Assembly: GCA_965206445.1 (NCBI GenBank)
Contig: CBDBJR010000002.1
Span: 1,302,001 to 1,366,000, forward strand
Direction of reading: 5' to 3'
DNA length: 64,000 nucleotides
DNA from: CBDBJR01 sp965206445
GTDB taxonomy: Bacteria > Pseudomonadota > Gammaproteobacteria > Arenicellales > Poriferihabitantaceae
Shown here: one piece after another, positions 40,100 through 49,153 of the stretch
Layout of the letters: every line of letters starts with the position of its first letter
Numbering within the stretch: position 1 is the stretch's first letter
The notes under the pieces: generated by a model
Database searches by the model: none
What the model was told of the DNA's origin: nothing
What the model saw: the letters and a program-made list of their open reading frames with translations, nothing else
Made by a program: the position numbers and the translations under genes

Positions 40100-41332
40100 C
40101 TACGGTATTGTACTCGCTCCGGTGGTCTCCGGGGCGGCGCTGCCGGGGCGGCAGACCTGCGGCAGGTCGCCGCTCAAGCCGCAGGCGAAGCGGCTCAGGG
40201 CGGCTTTGGCCGGTGGCAGTCGGTCAACCAGCCGCATACCGGCGCTGCGCAGGATTTTGCCGCCGCTGTGCTGACTGGCAAACCGGGTTTTGAATTGCGC
40301 GATCACGCCGAGCATCAGTTGGTTGCTGCCTTGCCGCCATCTTTCATAGCGGCGCAGGGTGGAACGGCTGTTGAACGGCCGGTTGGCGGCGCGCGCGCAG
40401 GTCACCACTTCGACCAGGGCGGCGGCATCAAGCAGGCCGAGGTTGGCACCCATGCCGGCCAGCGGATGGGTGGTATGGGCGGCGTCACCAATCAACGCAG
40501 CCATCCGGTCGATGTAGCGGCGCGCGTGCAATTGCACCAGCGGGAAGCGGGTTCTTGGCCCCCGGATGCGGCGTATGCCGGGTTGCCGGGCAAACGGGAT
40601 GCGCAATTGCTCGACCAATGCGTCGTCCGACAGGGTGAACAGCTGTTCGGCCCGCGGCCGGTCGCAGGACCAGATCAGACAGCAGTCGCCGCCGACCAGC
40701 GGCAGCAGCGCCGCCGGGCCGGAGGGCTGGAAACACTGCCAGGCGGTCTGCCGGTGCGGTTGGTCGATTTCAACGATGCCGGTAATGGCATCCTGGTTGA
40801 AGGCGTAGCCGGTGGTGTCGATCCGGAGCTGCCGGCGCACGCCGGAGTTCGCGCCGTCCGCACCGACCAGTAGTCTGGCTTGCAGCGGTGTGGACTCGCC
40901 CTCCAGCTCGAGCTGCACGCAGTGCGACAGCCGCTCGAAGCGGAGCAGGCGAGTGAAGCGTATCCGGGCCTGATAATTGTGCTGCAATTTTTCCAGCAGC
41001 GCAGCGATAATCGCTTGACTCTCGACCACATATCCCAGGCAGGGCTGGCCGATATCGACGGCATCGAAGGCAATGCTGCCCCGGCTGTTTTGCTCCCATA
41101 CCCGCATCGATTCAAACCGGCCGGCATGCGGTTGTATCTGCGGCCAGACCTCGAGTGTGTGCAGCAGGTTGGCCACCGCCAGGTTGATGGTAATCACGCT
41201 GGTCGGCTGTGATTCGGCGGCCGGGCGGTCACCAATCAGCGTCACGCTGAATCCCTGGCGGGCGAACAGGGCGGCGCAGCAGCAGCCGATCATGCCGGTG
41301 CCGATAATCGCGACATCTGAGCCGCTATTCAT
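40100..41332 (-). CDS. ubiI: ubiquinone biosynthesis FAD-dependent hydroxylase (UbiI/VisC-like)
   Basis: FAD-dependent aromatic-ring hydroxylase of ubiquinone synthesis. From ATG 41332 (410 aa) it starts MNSGSDVAIIGTGMIGCCCA, and has the NADPH/FAD motif LLVGADGANSGVRRQLRID and GDAAHTTHPLAGMGANLGLLD, which are standard for the UbiH/UbiI/UbiF family. I call it UbiI because it is the third gene in a pepP-ubiH-ubiI order as in E. coli; family members cannot be separated reliably by eye and this could be UbiF. It overlaps ubiH by 8 bases. Confidence 0.85.
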   Translation of the reverse strand: MNSGSDVAIIGTGMIGCCCAALFARQGFSVTLIGDRPAAESQPTSVITINLAVANLLHTLEVWPQIQPHAGRFESMRVWEQNSRGSIAFDAVDIGQPCLGYVVESQAIIAALLEKLQHNYQARIRFTRLLRFERLSHCVQLELEGESTPLQARLLVGADGANSGVRRQLRIDTTGYAFNQDAITGIVEIDQPHRQTAWQCFQPSGPAALLPLVGGDCCLIWSCDRPRAEQLFTLSDDALVEQLRIPFARQPGIRRIRGPRTRFPLVQLHARRYIDRMAALIGDAAHTTHPLAGMGANLGLLDAAALVEVVTCARAANRPFNSRSTLRRYERWRQGSNQLMLGVIAQFKTRFASQHSGGKILRSAGMRLVDRLPPAKAALSRFACGLSGDLPQVCRPGSAAPETTGASTIP

Positions 41333-42569
41333 TGCCGTATTCGCTATCGTGGCGCCCGCCCGCCGACAGCGGCAGGCCGCGGGCAAGCCGGGATTGCCGG
41401 CCGTGCAGCCCCATCGTGCGCAGCAGCAGCCGGCGTTTGAGCGGCGGCAGTTTTTCCAGCAGTGTCAGCCCGCCGCTGCGCAGCAGGCCGAGCACAGGCC
41501 GGTCATTTGCGAACAGCCGGATCAGGCTGTGGGTGAACTGGCTGACCATAAACGTGTCGCGCCGGCGCTGGCGGGCAAAGCGCTGCAATAGCGAGCGGCT
41601 GCCGTAGTCCCGGTCGGGCTGCTCGAGCAGCAGCTCGGCCAGCTCGGCGACCGCACGGATGCCCAGGTTGAAGCCCTGGCCGGCAACCGGGTGGACGGTG
41701 TGGGCGGCATTGCCGAGCAGCACGCCCCGCTCCAGCACCGGCGTGTGCCGCCTGAACCGTTGCAGGGGATAGGCTGCCCGCTTGCCGGGCTGCGAGAAGA
41801 GGCCGGCGCGGTCGCCAAAGCGGCTTTGCAGGTGCGCGGTGAATTGGCTGTCGGACAGTGCGCAACGCGCCTGCGCATTCGCATTGGCGGTGCTCCAGAC
41901 CAGCGCATAGGCGCGCTCGGTGTGCGGCAGCAAGGCCAGTGGGCCTTCGTCGGTAAAGCGCTCATAGGCTCGCCCGCGGTTGGGCTGATCGCTGTTGACC
42001 AGGCATACCACCGCGGTTTGATCGTAGCGCTGAGCGGCCGGCTTCGGGTCGCGGAGCAGATTCGAGCGCCCGCCATCGGTGATGGCCAGCAATTGCGCCG
42101 CCAGCGTTTGCCGTTCGCCGCCGGCGTCGAGGTCGAGTATGGCCCGGCGCCCGCTGCAATGATAGCGGAGCGCTTGCGCCGGACGGATCCAGTGCAGATT
42201 AGGGTATTGCTCGAGTCGAGTCAGCAGCGCGTTGTGCAGTACGGTGGTGCGGACGACGTAGCCGAGGGCCTCGACCCCGGCGTCCCGATGGCTGAGGTGG
42301 GCCATGCCGAATCGCCCTCGATCCGAAATATGAATCGTCCGGATTGCGGTGGCCTGCGGTGCTATCGCCGACCACACGCCAAGACTGTGCAGAATCCGGC
42401 GGCTGCTATCGGTCAGGGCGACGGTGCGGTCAGGGTTGTCGTCGCGGCTGGCGGTCGCCTCGACCACGGCAATCCGCCGCTCGCCCGGCGCCAGCGCCAA
42501 TGCCAGGCTGGCACCGACCAGGCCGCCGCCGGCGATGATCAGGTCGTATTCTGCGGTTGCTGCGGGCAT
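41325..42569 (-). CDS. ubiH: 2-octaprenyl-6-methoxyphenol hydroxylase (UbiH)
   Basis: FAD monooxygenase of ubiquinone biosynthesis. The 414-aa protein has the N-terminal YDLIIAGGGLVGASLALAL motif, DRTVALTDSSRRIL (a UbiH feature), and LLGNAAHTVHPVAGQGFNLG. Note that the middle motif, which in most family members reads GADG, is ITDGGRSNLLRD here. It is second in the pepP-ubiH-ubiI operon; its stop (TAG 41325-41327) overlaps the ubiI start by 8 bases. The C-terminal 30 residues are low in conservation. Confidence 0.9.
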   Translation of the reverse strand: MPAATAEYDLIIAGGGLVGASLALALAPGERRIAVVEATASRDDNPDRTVALTDSSRRILHSLGVWSAIAPQATAIRTIHISDRGRFGMAHLSHRDAGVEALGYVVRTTVLHNALLTRLEQYPNLHWIRPAQALRYHCSGRRAILDLDAGGERQTLAAQLLAITDGGRSNLLRDPKPAAQRYDQTAVVCLVNSDQPNRGRAYERFTDEGPLALLPHTERAYALVWSTANANAQARCALSDSQFTAHLQSRFGDRAGLFSQPGKRAAYPLQRFRRHTPVLERGVLLGNAAHTVHPVAGQGFNLGIRAVAELAELLLEQPDRDYGSRSLLQRFARQRRRDTFMVSQFTHSLIRLFANDRPVLGLLRSGGLTLLEKLPPLKRRLLLRTMGLHGRQSRLARGLPLSAGGRHDSEYGNE

Positions 42570-42619
42570 ATTGACGGGGTGGGTGCCGGAGGTGCTTGCC
42601 GTACCGGGCGGCTGCCGGG

Positions 42620-43936
42620 TCAGCCCGCCATCAGGGCTTCGATGTCGGCGATTTCTTTTGGCGCATCGATGCTGAGGTTTTCGTTGCCGTTGCCGGTGAC
42701 CAGGATATCATCTTCAATCCGAATGCCGATATGGTGCCATTTGGGGTCAATGTCGGCGCACGGCGCAATATACACCCCCGGCTCGACGGTCAGCACCATG
42801 CCGGGCTCGAGCAGCCGCCACTGGCTGTTGATTTTGTAGTCGCCGACGTCGTGTACGTCCATGCCGAGCCAGTGCCCGGTGCGGTGCATGTACAGCGATT
42901 CATAGCCGCGGGTTTCGATCAATTCATTGCGCTCGCCGTGCAGCAACCCGAGCTCGATCAGGCCGTCGGTGATCACCTCAACCGCGCGGTTGTGGTAGGC
43001 CTCCAGCGGCTGATCTTTTACCACCACCTCAATCGCGGCTTTTTGCGCCGCCAGCACCACTTCGTACACGGCTTGTTGCGGCGCGGTGAATTTGCCGTTC
43101 ACCGGAAACGTGCGCGTGATGTCGGCGGCATAGCAATCCAGCTCGGCCCCGGCGTCGATCAGCAGCAGCTCGCCGTCATTGAGCCGGTCGCAGTTTTCGG
43201 TGTAATGCAGGATGCAGGCATTTTTGCCGCCGGCGACAATCGACGGATAGGCGGGTGAGGCACTGCCGCCAAGGCGAAACTCGCATTCCAGTTCGGCCTG
43301 CACCTGGTATTCGAATTTCCCCGCCGCGGTGGTGCACATCGCTCGCCGGTGGGCGGCGGCGGACAGGCGCGCCGCCTGGCGCATGCATCGCTGCTCTTCT
43401 TTGCGTTTGATCAGCCGCATTTCATGCAGAATATGCCCCAGGTCGATCAACTCTGCGGGCGCGCGGACACCGGTTCGCTGTTTGCTTTTCAGTTCATTGA
43501 TCGATTGGATCAGCTCATTGTCAAAATCCGGGTGGCGACCAATCGACGCGTATACCTTGTTGTGGTTTTGCATCAGCCTGGGCAGCATCTCGTGCAGTCG
43601 GTCGATGCAAAAGGCCTGATCGGCGGCATGCTTTTCGACCGCACCCTCGGGCCCGTAACGCCGGCCATCCCAGATTTCTTTTGCCGCGTCGCGCGGGCGG
43701 CAGAACAGCAGATATTCACCCTCGGGCCGGTCGGGAATGATGACCGCCACCGCCTCCGGTTCGGGGAAGTGGGTCAGATAATAAAAATCGCTGTCGGGGC
43801 GGAATGGAAAGCGCACATCGCCATTGCGGTATTGCTGCGGTGCGGTCGAGATAATGGCAATGCCGCCGCGCATGAAGCGGATTAAATCCTGGCGTCGCCG
43901 GTGGTAAATATCGGGCTCTGCAAGCGGTTGCGTCAT
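42620..43936 (-). CDS. pepP: Xaa-Pro aminopeptidase (aminopeptidase P)
   Basis: Removes N-terminal residues before proline, using two manganese ions. The 438-aa protein has the N-terminal AMP_N domain (residues 1-170: FMRGGIAIISTAPQQYRNGD, FRPDSDFYYLTHF) and the pita-bread catalytic domain with metal ligands in LLIDAGAELDCYAADITRTF, MHRTGHWLGMDVHDVGDY, VEPGVYI and GIRIEDD. It is first of the pepP-ubiH-ubiI operon. ygfB and zapA, which precede pepP in E. coli, are not here. Confidence 0.95.
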   Translation of the reverse strand: MTQPLAEPDIYHRRRQDLIRFMRGGIAIISTAPQQYRNGDVRFPFRPDSDFYYLTHFPEPEAVAVIIPDRPEGEYLLFCRPRDAAKEIWDGRRYGPEGAVEKHAADQAFCIDRLHEMLPRLMQNHNKVYASIGRHPDFDNELIQSINELKSKQRTGVRAPAELIDLGHILHEMRLIKRKEEQRCMRQAARLSAAAHRRAMCTTAAGKFEYQVQAELECEFRLGGSASPAYPSIVAGGKNACILHYTENCDRLNDGELLLIDAGAELDCYAADITRTFPVNGKFTAPQQAVYEVVLAAQKAAIEVVVKDQPLEAYHNRAVEVITDGLIELGLLHGERNELIETRGYESLYMHRTGHWLGMDVHDVGDYKINSQWRLLEPGMVLTVEPGVYIAPCADIDPKWHHIGIRIEDDILVTGNGNENLSIDAPKEIADIEALMAG

Positions 43937-44135
43937 CGGTTTTATCGGTGGTCGGGTGGGCAGTCGGGTTGGGGTAATTGTGCATCGTCGGCGGTAGATG
44001 ATGCAATAGCTGCGTTGCTTTTACTGCCGCATAAGCGTGTACACTGTGATGCCGGTGCGCTGCCGGAACCAATCGGCGGCGCATAACTCCAAATCGCAGC
44101 GCGCAACGCCGTTAATTGTCCTGATGGTGGCCGGT

Positions 44136-45509
44136 ATGAAGATCGAATTGAAATGCTTTTTGCCCGTTGTTATGTTGCTGTTTGCGGCGTTCCATCCACC
44201 GTCGTCGGCGCAACAGCCGACGGAAACCGATGCCACGGTGCAGCGTATACTCGGTCTGCTGCTGGGTGAAAGCGAGCAGTTGGATGAACAGCTGGATTAT
44301 CTCGAGCGGCACTGGCATCCGGGTATGACGCCGATGCTGGTGGAAATCCTGACGCTGGCGCGCAATCGTACGCTGGTCGGCAGGTTGACGGCACTGCTGG
44401 AAAGGAAAACCGGACAGGATTTTGGCCACGACGTGAACCGGTGGTTCCGGTGGCTCTGGAACCAGGCGGAAAATCGCCATCCGCAGTATGCGCAGTTTAA
44501 ATCGCGGTTGTATCAATTGATCGACCCTCGGTTTGCGGGGTATTTTGCGTCGCAGCGGGCGTCGCTGATTCGCCTGGATGAGATTCGCTGGGGCGGCGTA
44601 AGGCAGGATGGCATCCCGCCGCTGCGGCAGCCCGAGATGCTGCCGGCCGCTGCCGCGGATTATCTGGATGATGATAATGTGGTGTTCGGGGTAAAAATCA
44701 ACGGCGATGCCCGCGCGTACCCCAAACGCATTCTGGCCTGGCACGAGATGTTTGTCGATCAGATTGGCGGCGTGCGGTTTGCCGGCGTGTATTGCACGTT
44801 GTGCGGCGCGGTGATCCTGTATGAAACGGTCTATAACGGGGTTGAACATGCGCTCGGCACCAGCGGCTTTCTCTATCGCTCGAATAAGCTGATGTATGAT
44901 CGGGAGACGCAGTCGCTGTGGAACAGCACCTGGGGCGAGCCGGTTGTCGGCCCGCTGGCGGGGCAGGGGATTCGGTTGCGGCGCAGCTATCTGGTGACCA
45001 CCACCTGGGGGGAATGGAAACGGCGCCATCCCGATACCACCGTGTTATCGCTGGCCACCGGGCACCGGCGCGATTATGCCGAGGGGGCCGCGTATCGGCA
45101 GTATTTTGCGACCGATGAATTGATGTTTGAGGTGCCGCAAACCGACGCGCGATTGAATAACAAGGACGAAGTGCTGGCGCTGATTTTCCCCGAAGTATCG
45201 TTGCAGCCGCTGGCCATCTCGGCCGATTACCTGGCCGCCAACCCGCTTTATCATGACCGAATCGAACAGCTGGAACTGGTCGTGTTGACCGATCGCAGCG
45301 GGGCCAATCGGGTGTATGCTACCGAAGGCCGGGTTTTTTCCGCGTACGACGGCGATGCCGGCGTGACGGACAATCAGGGGCGGCGCTGGAAAATGACCGA
45401 AGCGGCGCTGACCGCCGATACCGGTGAGGCGCTGCCGCGTCTGCCGGCCCATCGGGCGTTCTGGTTTGGCTGGTATGCGGCGCACAATGCAACCCGTCTG
45501 GTGCAATAG
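44136..45509 (+). CDS. exported DUF3179 domain protein
   Basis: A 457-aa protein of unknown function. From ATG 44136 it has a signal peptide (MKIELKCFLPVVMLLFAAFH, cleavage near SSAQQ), an alpha-helical N-terminal region (about 25-150), and a DUF3179 domain (about 185-380) with NDDDNVVFGVKI-type start (actual DDDNVVFGVKINGDARAYPK), AGVYCTLCGAVILYETV and GTSGFLYRSNKLMYD. A frame open from 44037 adds 33 residues ahead of the signal peptide and is rejected. DUF3179 proteins are common in marine bacteria and archaea; no role is established. The ureohydrolase begins 52 bases downstream, so the two may be cotranscribed. Confidence 0.85.
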   Translation: MKIELKCFLPVVMLLFAAFHPPSSAQQPTETDATVQRILGLLLGESEQLDEQLDYLERHWHPGMTPMLVEILTLARNRTLVGRLTALLERKTGQDFGHDVNRWFRWLWNQAENRHPQYAQFKSRLYQLIDPRFAGYFASQRASLIRLDEIRWGGVRQDGIPPLRQPEMLPAAAADYLDDDNVVFGVKINGDARAYPKRILAWHEMFVDQIGGVRFAGVYCTLCGAVILYETVYNGVEHALGTSGFLYRSNKLMYDRETQSLWNSTWGEPVVGPLAGQGIRLRRSYLVTTTWGEWKRRHPDTTVLSLATGHRRDYAEGAAYRQYFATDELMFEVPQTDARLNNKDEVLALIFPEVSLQPLAISADYLAANPLYHDRIEQLELVVLTDRSGANRVYATEGRVFSAYDGDAGVTDNQGRRWKMTEAALTADTGEALPRLPAHRAFWFGWYAAHNATRLVQ

Positions 45510-45561
45510 GGGCGTGCATGGGGCGGGCGGCAATTGATTTGGGTACGATTGAGGAGTAGAG

Positions 45562-46605
45562 ATGAGCGACGAGCAGGTGACGAGCAAGGCGGTAAAAGAA
45601 CAGCGGATGATGGAAAATCTGTATTGGTGGGGCATCCCGTCCTTCTTTCGCTGTCCGATCGCCGCGACGCCGGAAGGCCAGGAGATCGTGTTTGTCGGTG
45701 TGCCGCATTCCACCGGCAACGGCACGACGGAGCGCGACCAGCATCTTGGCCCGCGCGCGGTGCGCAATTTGTCGGCCAATTTGCGCCGGGTGCATATGCG
45801 CTACCAGTTTTCGCCGTGGCAAAACCGGCGGATTGCGGATGTGGGCGATGTTCCTTTGCCGCAGGCGAACAATAACGAAGCCTGTATCCGGGACATTACC
45901 CGGTTTTATCAACAGCTCGGCGCTGCCGGCGCGCGCCCGGTTTCGATTGGCGGTGACCATTCGATTACCGGCGGCATTTTGCGCGGCATCACCGACGCGC
46001 AATCACGGCTGACCGACGGTCCGGTGGCGCTGCTGCATTTCGATGCGCATACCGATGCGTTTGACGGGCTGGATCATTTTCTCGGCGCGGTCGATAGTGC
46101 GGCGCACTGGGCCGGCTACAGTGTGCGCGAAGGGCTGGTTGACGCCCGGCATTCGGTGCAGATCGGCCTCAGGGGCAATCCGCGTACGCTGGATTGGCTG
46201 CGGCCGAGCTATGAGCTGGGCTACCACGTGGTCACAATGGAGGATTATCGCGACCGCGGTCTGCCGGCGACCTGTGAATTGATCCGCAGTGTGGTGGGCG
46301 ACCGGCCGATCTACATCACGTTCGACCTGGATTGCCTCGACCCGACCGTCGCGCCGGCAGTGGCCAACCTCGAACCGGGCTGTCAGGGGTTTATGATGGA
46401 TGAGGTGATACAGCTGATCCAGGCGGTCAAGGGGTTGAATGTGATCGGCGGTGACGTGGCGTGCCTGATACCGTCAAAAGATTCGCCCAATCAGATCACC
46501 TCGATGGTGGCCGGCTCGGTGGCGTTTGAAATTATGGCGCAGATTGCCTGGTATTTGCAGCATTCGACTGCCGACGTGCAGGCCGACGGCCTCGAGCCGC
46601 AATGA
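45562..46605 (+). CDS. ureohydrolase (agmatinase/guanidinobutyrase family)
   Basis: A 347-aa metal-dependent hydrolase that splits a guanidino compound to urea and an amine. All metal ligands of the arginase/agmatinase fold are visible: GGDHS (about 130-134), FDAHTDAFD (about 159-167) and FDLDCLDP (about 254-261). The specificity loop ISPSGNG-like region reads PHSTGNGTTERDQHLGPRAV, which does not settle the substrate; agmatine, guanidinobutyrate and guanidinopropionate remain possible. GGAG ahead of ATG 45562 is a plausible ribosome-binding site. The polyamine importer potFGHI lies 13 kb away, so a polyamine role is only a suggestion. Confidence 0.88.
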   Translation: MSDEQVTSKAVKEQRMMENLYWWGIPSFFRCPIAATPEGQEIVFVGVPHSTGNGTTERDQHLGPRAVRNLSANLRRVHMRYQFSPWQNRRIADVGDVPLPQANNNEACIRDITRFYQQLGAAGARPVSIGGDHSITGGILRGITDAQSRLTDGPVALLHFDAHTDAFDGLDHFLGAVDSAAHWAGYSVREGLVDARHSVQIGLRGNPRTLDWLRPSYELGYHVVTMEDYRDRGLPATCELIRSVVGDRPIYITFDLDCLDPTVAPAVANLEPGCQGFMMDEVIQLIQAVKGLNVIGGDVACLIPSKDSPNQITSMVAGSVAFEIMAQIAWYLQHSTADVQADGLEPQ

Positions 46606-46633
46606 ATCGACCGGCCGGGGTTTTCCCGTTCGC

Positions 46634-47935
46634 TCAGCCGGATGGGAAAATGGCGGCAAGGTGGGCCGGCTTGTAGTTCTCCATGACGCCCATGGCATCG
46701 AGCAGGCTGAGCACAAAGCCCTGCGCGGTGAGGCGGCTGAGGCCGCCGTCGATGCAGGCAATTTCGTCGTATTGCGTGACCCGGTCGCGCCGGCTTTGCG
46801 GGCTGTACAGCAGTACCGGTACCGGGTCGCCGTTGTGTTCGCCGCTGATCGAATCGGTGGAATGATCCGCACAGACGGCGATAATCAAGTCGGAGCGCTG
46901 CTCGGCGGCAGGTCGATCGAATTGCATCAGGTGGCCGAGCTGCTGATCGAAACGCGATATAAAGTCGGCTTTGAGCTGCGGGTTGCGGTCGTGGGCGGCG
47001 GTATCGGTGCCTTTCAGGTGGACAAAAACCAGATCGTGGGCGTGCAGCGCCTGCATCGCCGCGGTTAATTTGCCCGCTATGTCGGTATTCGGCAGTGAGG
47101 TGAAGCCGGCCTGACTCAGGCTGCTGAAGCCGAATAACCGGGCCAGCCCGAGAATCGTGTTTTCACCCGCCACCACTGCGGTGGGCAGCGCCAGCTGATT
47201 CAGCAGACCGCTCAACGGCTGATACAGCCCGGCGCCGCGGGTGAGGATGCCGTTGGCCACCGGCAGACTGCGCCGGCGTCGGGCTTGATTGATCGGGTGG
47301 CGGTCCAGTGCCGTATAGGCCAGCTCGGTAAAATCATTGATCGCGGCGGCGGTCTGTTGCGCCGCCTGCCCGGCGACGGTGGCCGCTGCCCGCAGTACTC
47401 CCTGTTCTATCGCTTTGCCGCCGGGGTCGGTATCGCTGATCTGCGCACTCAGCTGGCTACCGCGCAGGCGCAATACAACCCGGTGCTGGGTCGCCGGAAA
47501 AACACACGCAGTGAGGTCGGCGGCTAGCCGGACAGTGCCCAGCGATTGGCATAATTCGGCGGTTTGCCGGTCAATACGCCCGGCGCGGCGGTCGTGAATG
47601 CGGAAGCCGTCGGCGTGTTTTTCGATACTGGCCAGATTGCACCGCAACAGCACATCACCGGGCTGCAGCGGCAGTTCGAGCCCGGCCGCTTCGACCGGCC
47701 CGCGGTGCAGCACGGCGGCCTGCTGCGGCGGCAGGCCGAATAGCAGCGCGACGCCGGTGTGGGTATCCACCGGCACGCCGGGAAACAGCGGGTCCATCAG
47801 GCCGCATTGACTCTGCTGCGTCAGTTGGTCGAGGGTCGGGGTGTGCGCCGCTTGCAGCGGGGTTTGGCCGGCCAGCTGCGGACAGGGACGATCGCCCAGT
47901 CCGTCGAGGATAAAAACCAGTGCTTGAAAGCGCAT
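46634..47935 (-). CDS. archaeal-type cofactor-independent phosphoglycerate mutase (ApgM-like)
   Basis: A 433-aa alkaline-phosphatase superfamily protein of the archaeal ApgM group. Metal-binding motifs are recognisable: ALVFILDGLGDRPC near the N-terminus, HLKGTDTAAHDRN, AVCADHSTDS and HNGDPVPVLLY. In the nucleophile region it reads GVPVDTHTGVALLFG, with Thr where the best-known ApgM has Ser in SDTAN-like sequence; some archaeal paralogues seem, from memory, to have Thr too. It is the third gene of an operon after 2-phosphoglycerate kinase, 6 bases after its stop. Activity as a mutase or as a phosphatase on 2,3-bisphosphoglycerate cannot be told apart by sequence. Confidence 0.82.
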   Translation of the reverse strand: MRFQALVFILDGLGDRPCPQLAGQTPLQAAHTPTLDQLTQQSQCGLMDPLFPGVPVDTHTGVALLFGLPPQQAAVLHRGPVEAAGLELPLQPGDVLLRCNLASIEKHADGFRIHDRRAGRIDRQTAELCQSLGTVRLAADLTACVFPATQHRVVLRLRGSQLSAQISDTDPGGKAIEQGVLRAAATVAGQAAQQTAAAINDFTELAYTALDRHPINQARRRRSLPVANGILTRGAGLYQPLSGLLNQLALPTAVVAGENTILGLARLFGFSSLSQAGFTSLPNTDIAGKLTAAMQALHAHDLVFVHLKGTDTAAHDRNPQLKADFISRFDQQLGHLMQFDRPAAEQRSDLIIAVCADHSTDSISGEHNGDPVPVLLYSPQSRRDRVTQYDEIACIDGGLSRLTAQGFVLSLLDAMGVMENYKPAHLAAIFPSG

Positions 47936-47941
47936 GAGCGA

Positions 47942-49150
47942 TTATCCGCGCGGTTCTTCGGGGGATTGCGCCGCCGCCCGCAGCGCCGCAATTTTGTCTC
48001 GATAGCCGTTTGAAACTGCCTGGTTGATGATGGCAATCAATTCACTGACGGTTTGTGGGCGATGCAGATTGTTGACGATGTGAATGCCGGCATTGTCGGC
48101 CTCGGAGAGCAGCGCGGTTTGTAATTGCCAGAGCTGGTCAATCGCGTTCAGATAATGCTCTACGCGCCGTCGGTTGGCGTGGATTGAACGCCCCTTGAGG
48201 TGGTTGATCAGCCGCTGCCGATCGAGTACGCCGAGCATAACCGGCACCACTACCGCGCCGGAGTTCGGGATTTGCCGCAGCAGGGTGGGTTTTATGTGCA
48301 CGCCTTCGATAATAATCGACACCTGTTCATTGATCGCACGGCGTATCACCGCATCGCACGCGACTTCGACCATTTCCGCCTGACGGACGAAGCCGTCCAG
48401 CAGCCGGGTGTCGTCGTCCAGGTCAACATAGTCGTGCCGGTGCAATTGTTGACCGGCTTGAAAGGACGAGGTGTGCAGCACCGGTGATAGCCGCTGCGGT
48501 ATCAATACGCGCATGACCTCGCGCAGCATGTCGGTGGATTGGGTGCGCACCACGTTCAGCCGGCTGGCCAGCTCGGTCGCCAGGGTGCTTTTGCCACTGC
48601 CGGGCACGCCGCCAATCAGCACAATCAACGGCGTATGGCTGCTCAGAAAATCGTTCCAGATGAGATAGCCGTCGGCCAGTTGCTGCCCCAGATCCTGGTG
48701 CACTTCTTGATAGGTCATGCGGGATAGCTGCTGGGTGGTAATGCGATTGCGTTTTTCGCGTACCAGACGGCTGTGAATCCGGCGGGTGATGGCGTTGGCG
48801 CGCTGCTGCGGCAGCGCGCAGATGGTCAGCCGGTTGGTATGTACGGCGCGGGAAAACGGCTCCAACTGATCGTTCGGGTGGACTACGTGCAGGTTTTCCT
48901 TGTAGATATCTTCCTTGCGATAGCGCGTGAGTGCGAGCGGGTGGTGCGCCTGCAGAATCGCACTGACCCGGTCTCGCAGCTCTGCCGTCGTCACCACCTT
49001 GCTCCGGTCGTAGATTGTGCGGATGTCGTTGGCGATGCGAAAGGCGTCGTCAAATTCCAGCCCGGCGTTTTGCAGCGAACGAATCAGCATTCCGCGCAAA
49101 AACGGAATTCTGGTGTCGAGTCGCTCGTCCTGTACCAGCAGTTTTGCCAT
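47942..49150 (-). CDS. 2-phosphoglycerate kinase with N-terminal ATP-cone
   Basis: A 402-aa protein with two parts. Residues 1-90 resemble an ATP-cone (RIPFLRGMLIRSLQNAGLEF, then KVVTTAELRDRVSAIL). The rest is a P-loop kinase with Walker A LIGGVPGSGKSTLATELASR (about 178-197) and VSIIIEGVHIKPTLLRQIP, as in the 2-phosphoglycerate kinase of methanogens that forms 2,3-bisphosphoglycerate for cyclic 2,3-diphosphoglycerate. A gene for cyclic diphosphoglycerate synthetase is not here. It is flanked without gaps by avtA (3 bases upstream) and the ApgM-like gene (6 bases downstream). The substrate assignment rests on family resemblance; other small phosphorylated acids are possible. Confidence 0.8.
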   Translation of the reverse strand: MAKLLVQDERLDTRIPFLRGMLIRSLQNAGLEFDDAFRIANDIRTIYDRSKVVTTAELRDRVSAILQAHHPLALTRYRKEDIYKENLHVVHPNDQLEPFSRAVHTNRLTICALPQQRANAITRRIHSRLVREKRNRITTQQLSRMTYQEVHQDLGQQLADGYLIWNDFLSSHTPLIVLIGGVPGSGKSTLATELASRLNVVRTQSTDMLREVMRVLIPQRLSPVLHTSSFQAGQQLHRHDYVDLDDDTRLLDGFVRQAEMVEVACDAVIRRAINEQVSIIIEGVHIKPTLLRQIPNSGAVVVPVMLGVLDRQRLINHLKGRSIHANRRRVEHYLNAIDQLWQLQTALLSEADNAGIHIVNNLHRPQTVSELIAIINQAVSNGYRDKIAALRAAAQSPEEPRG

Positions 49151-49153
49151 TGG

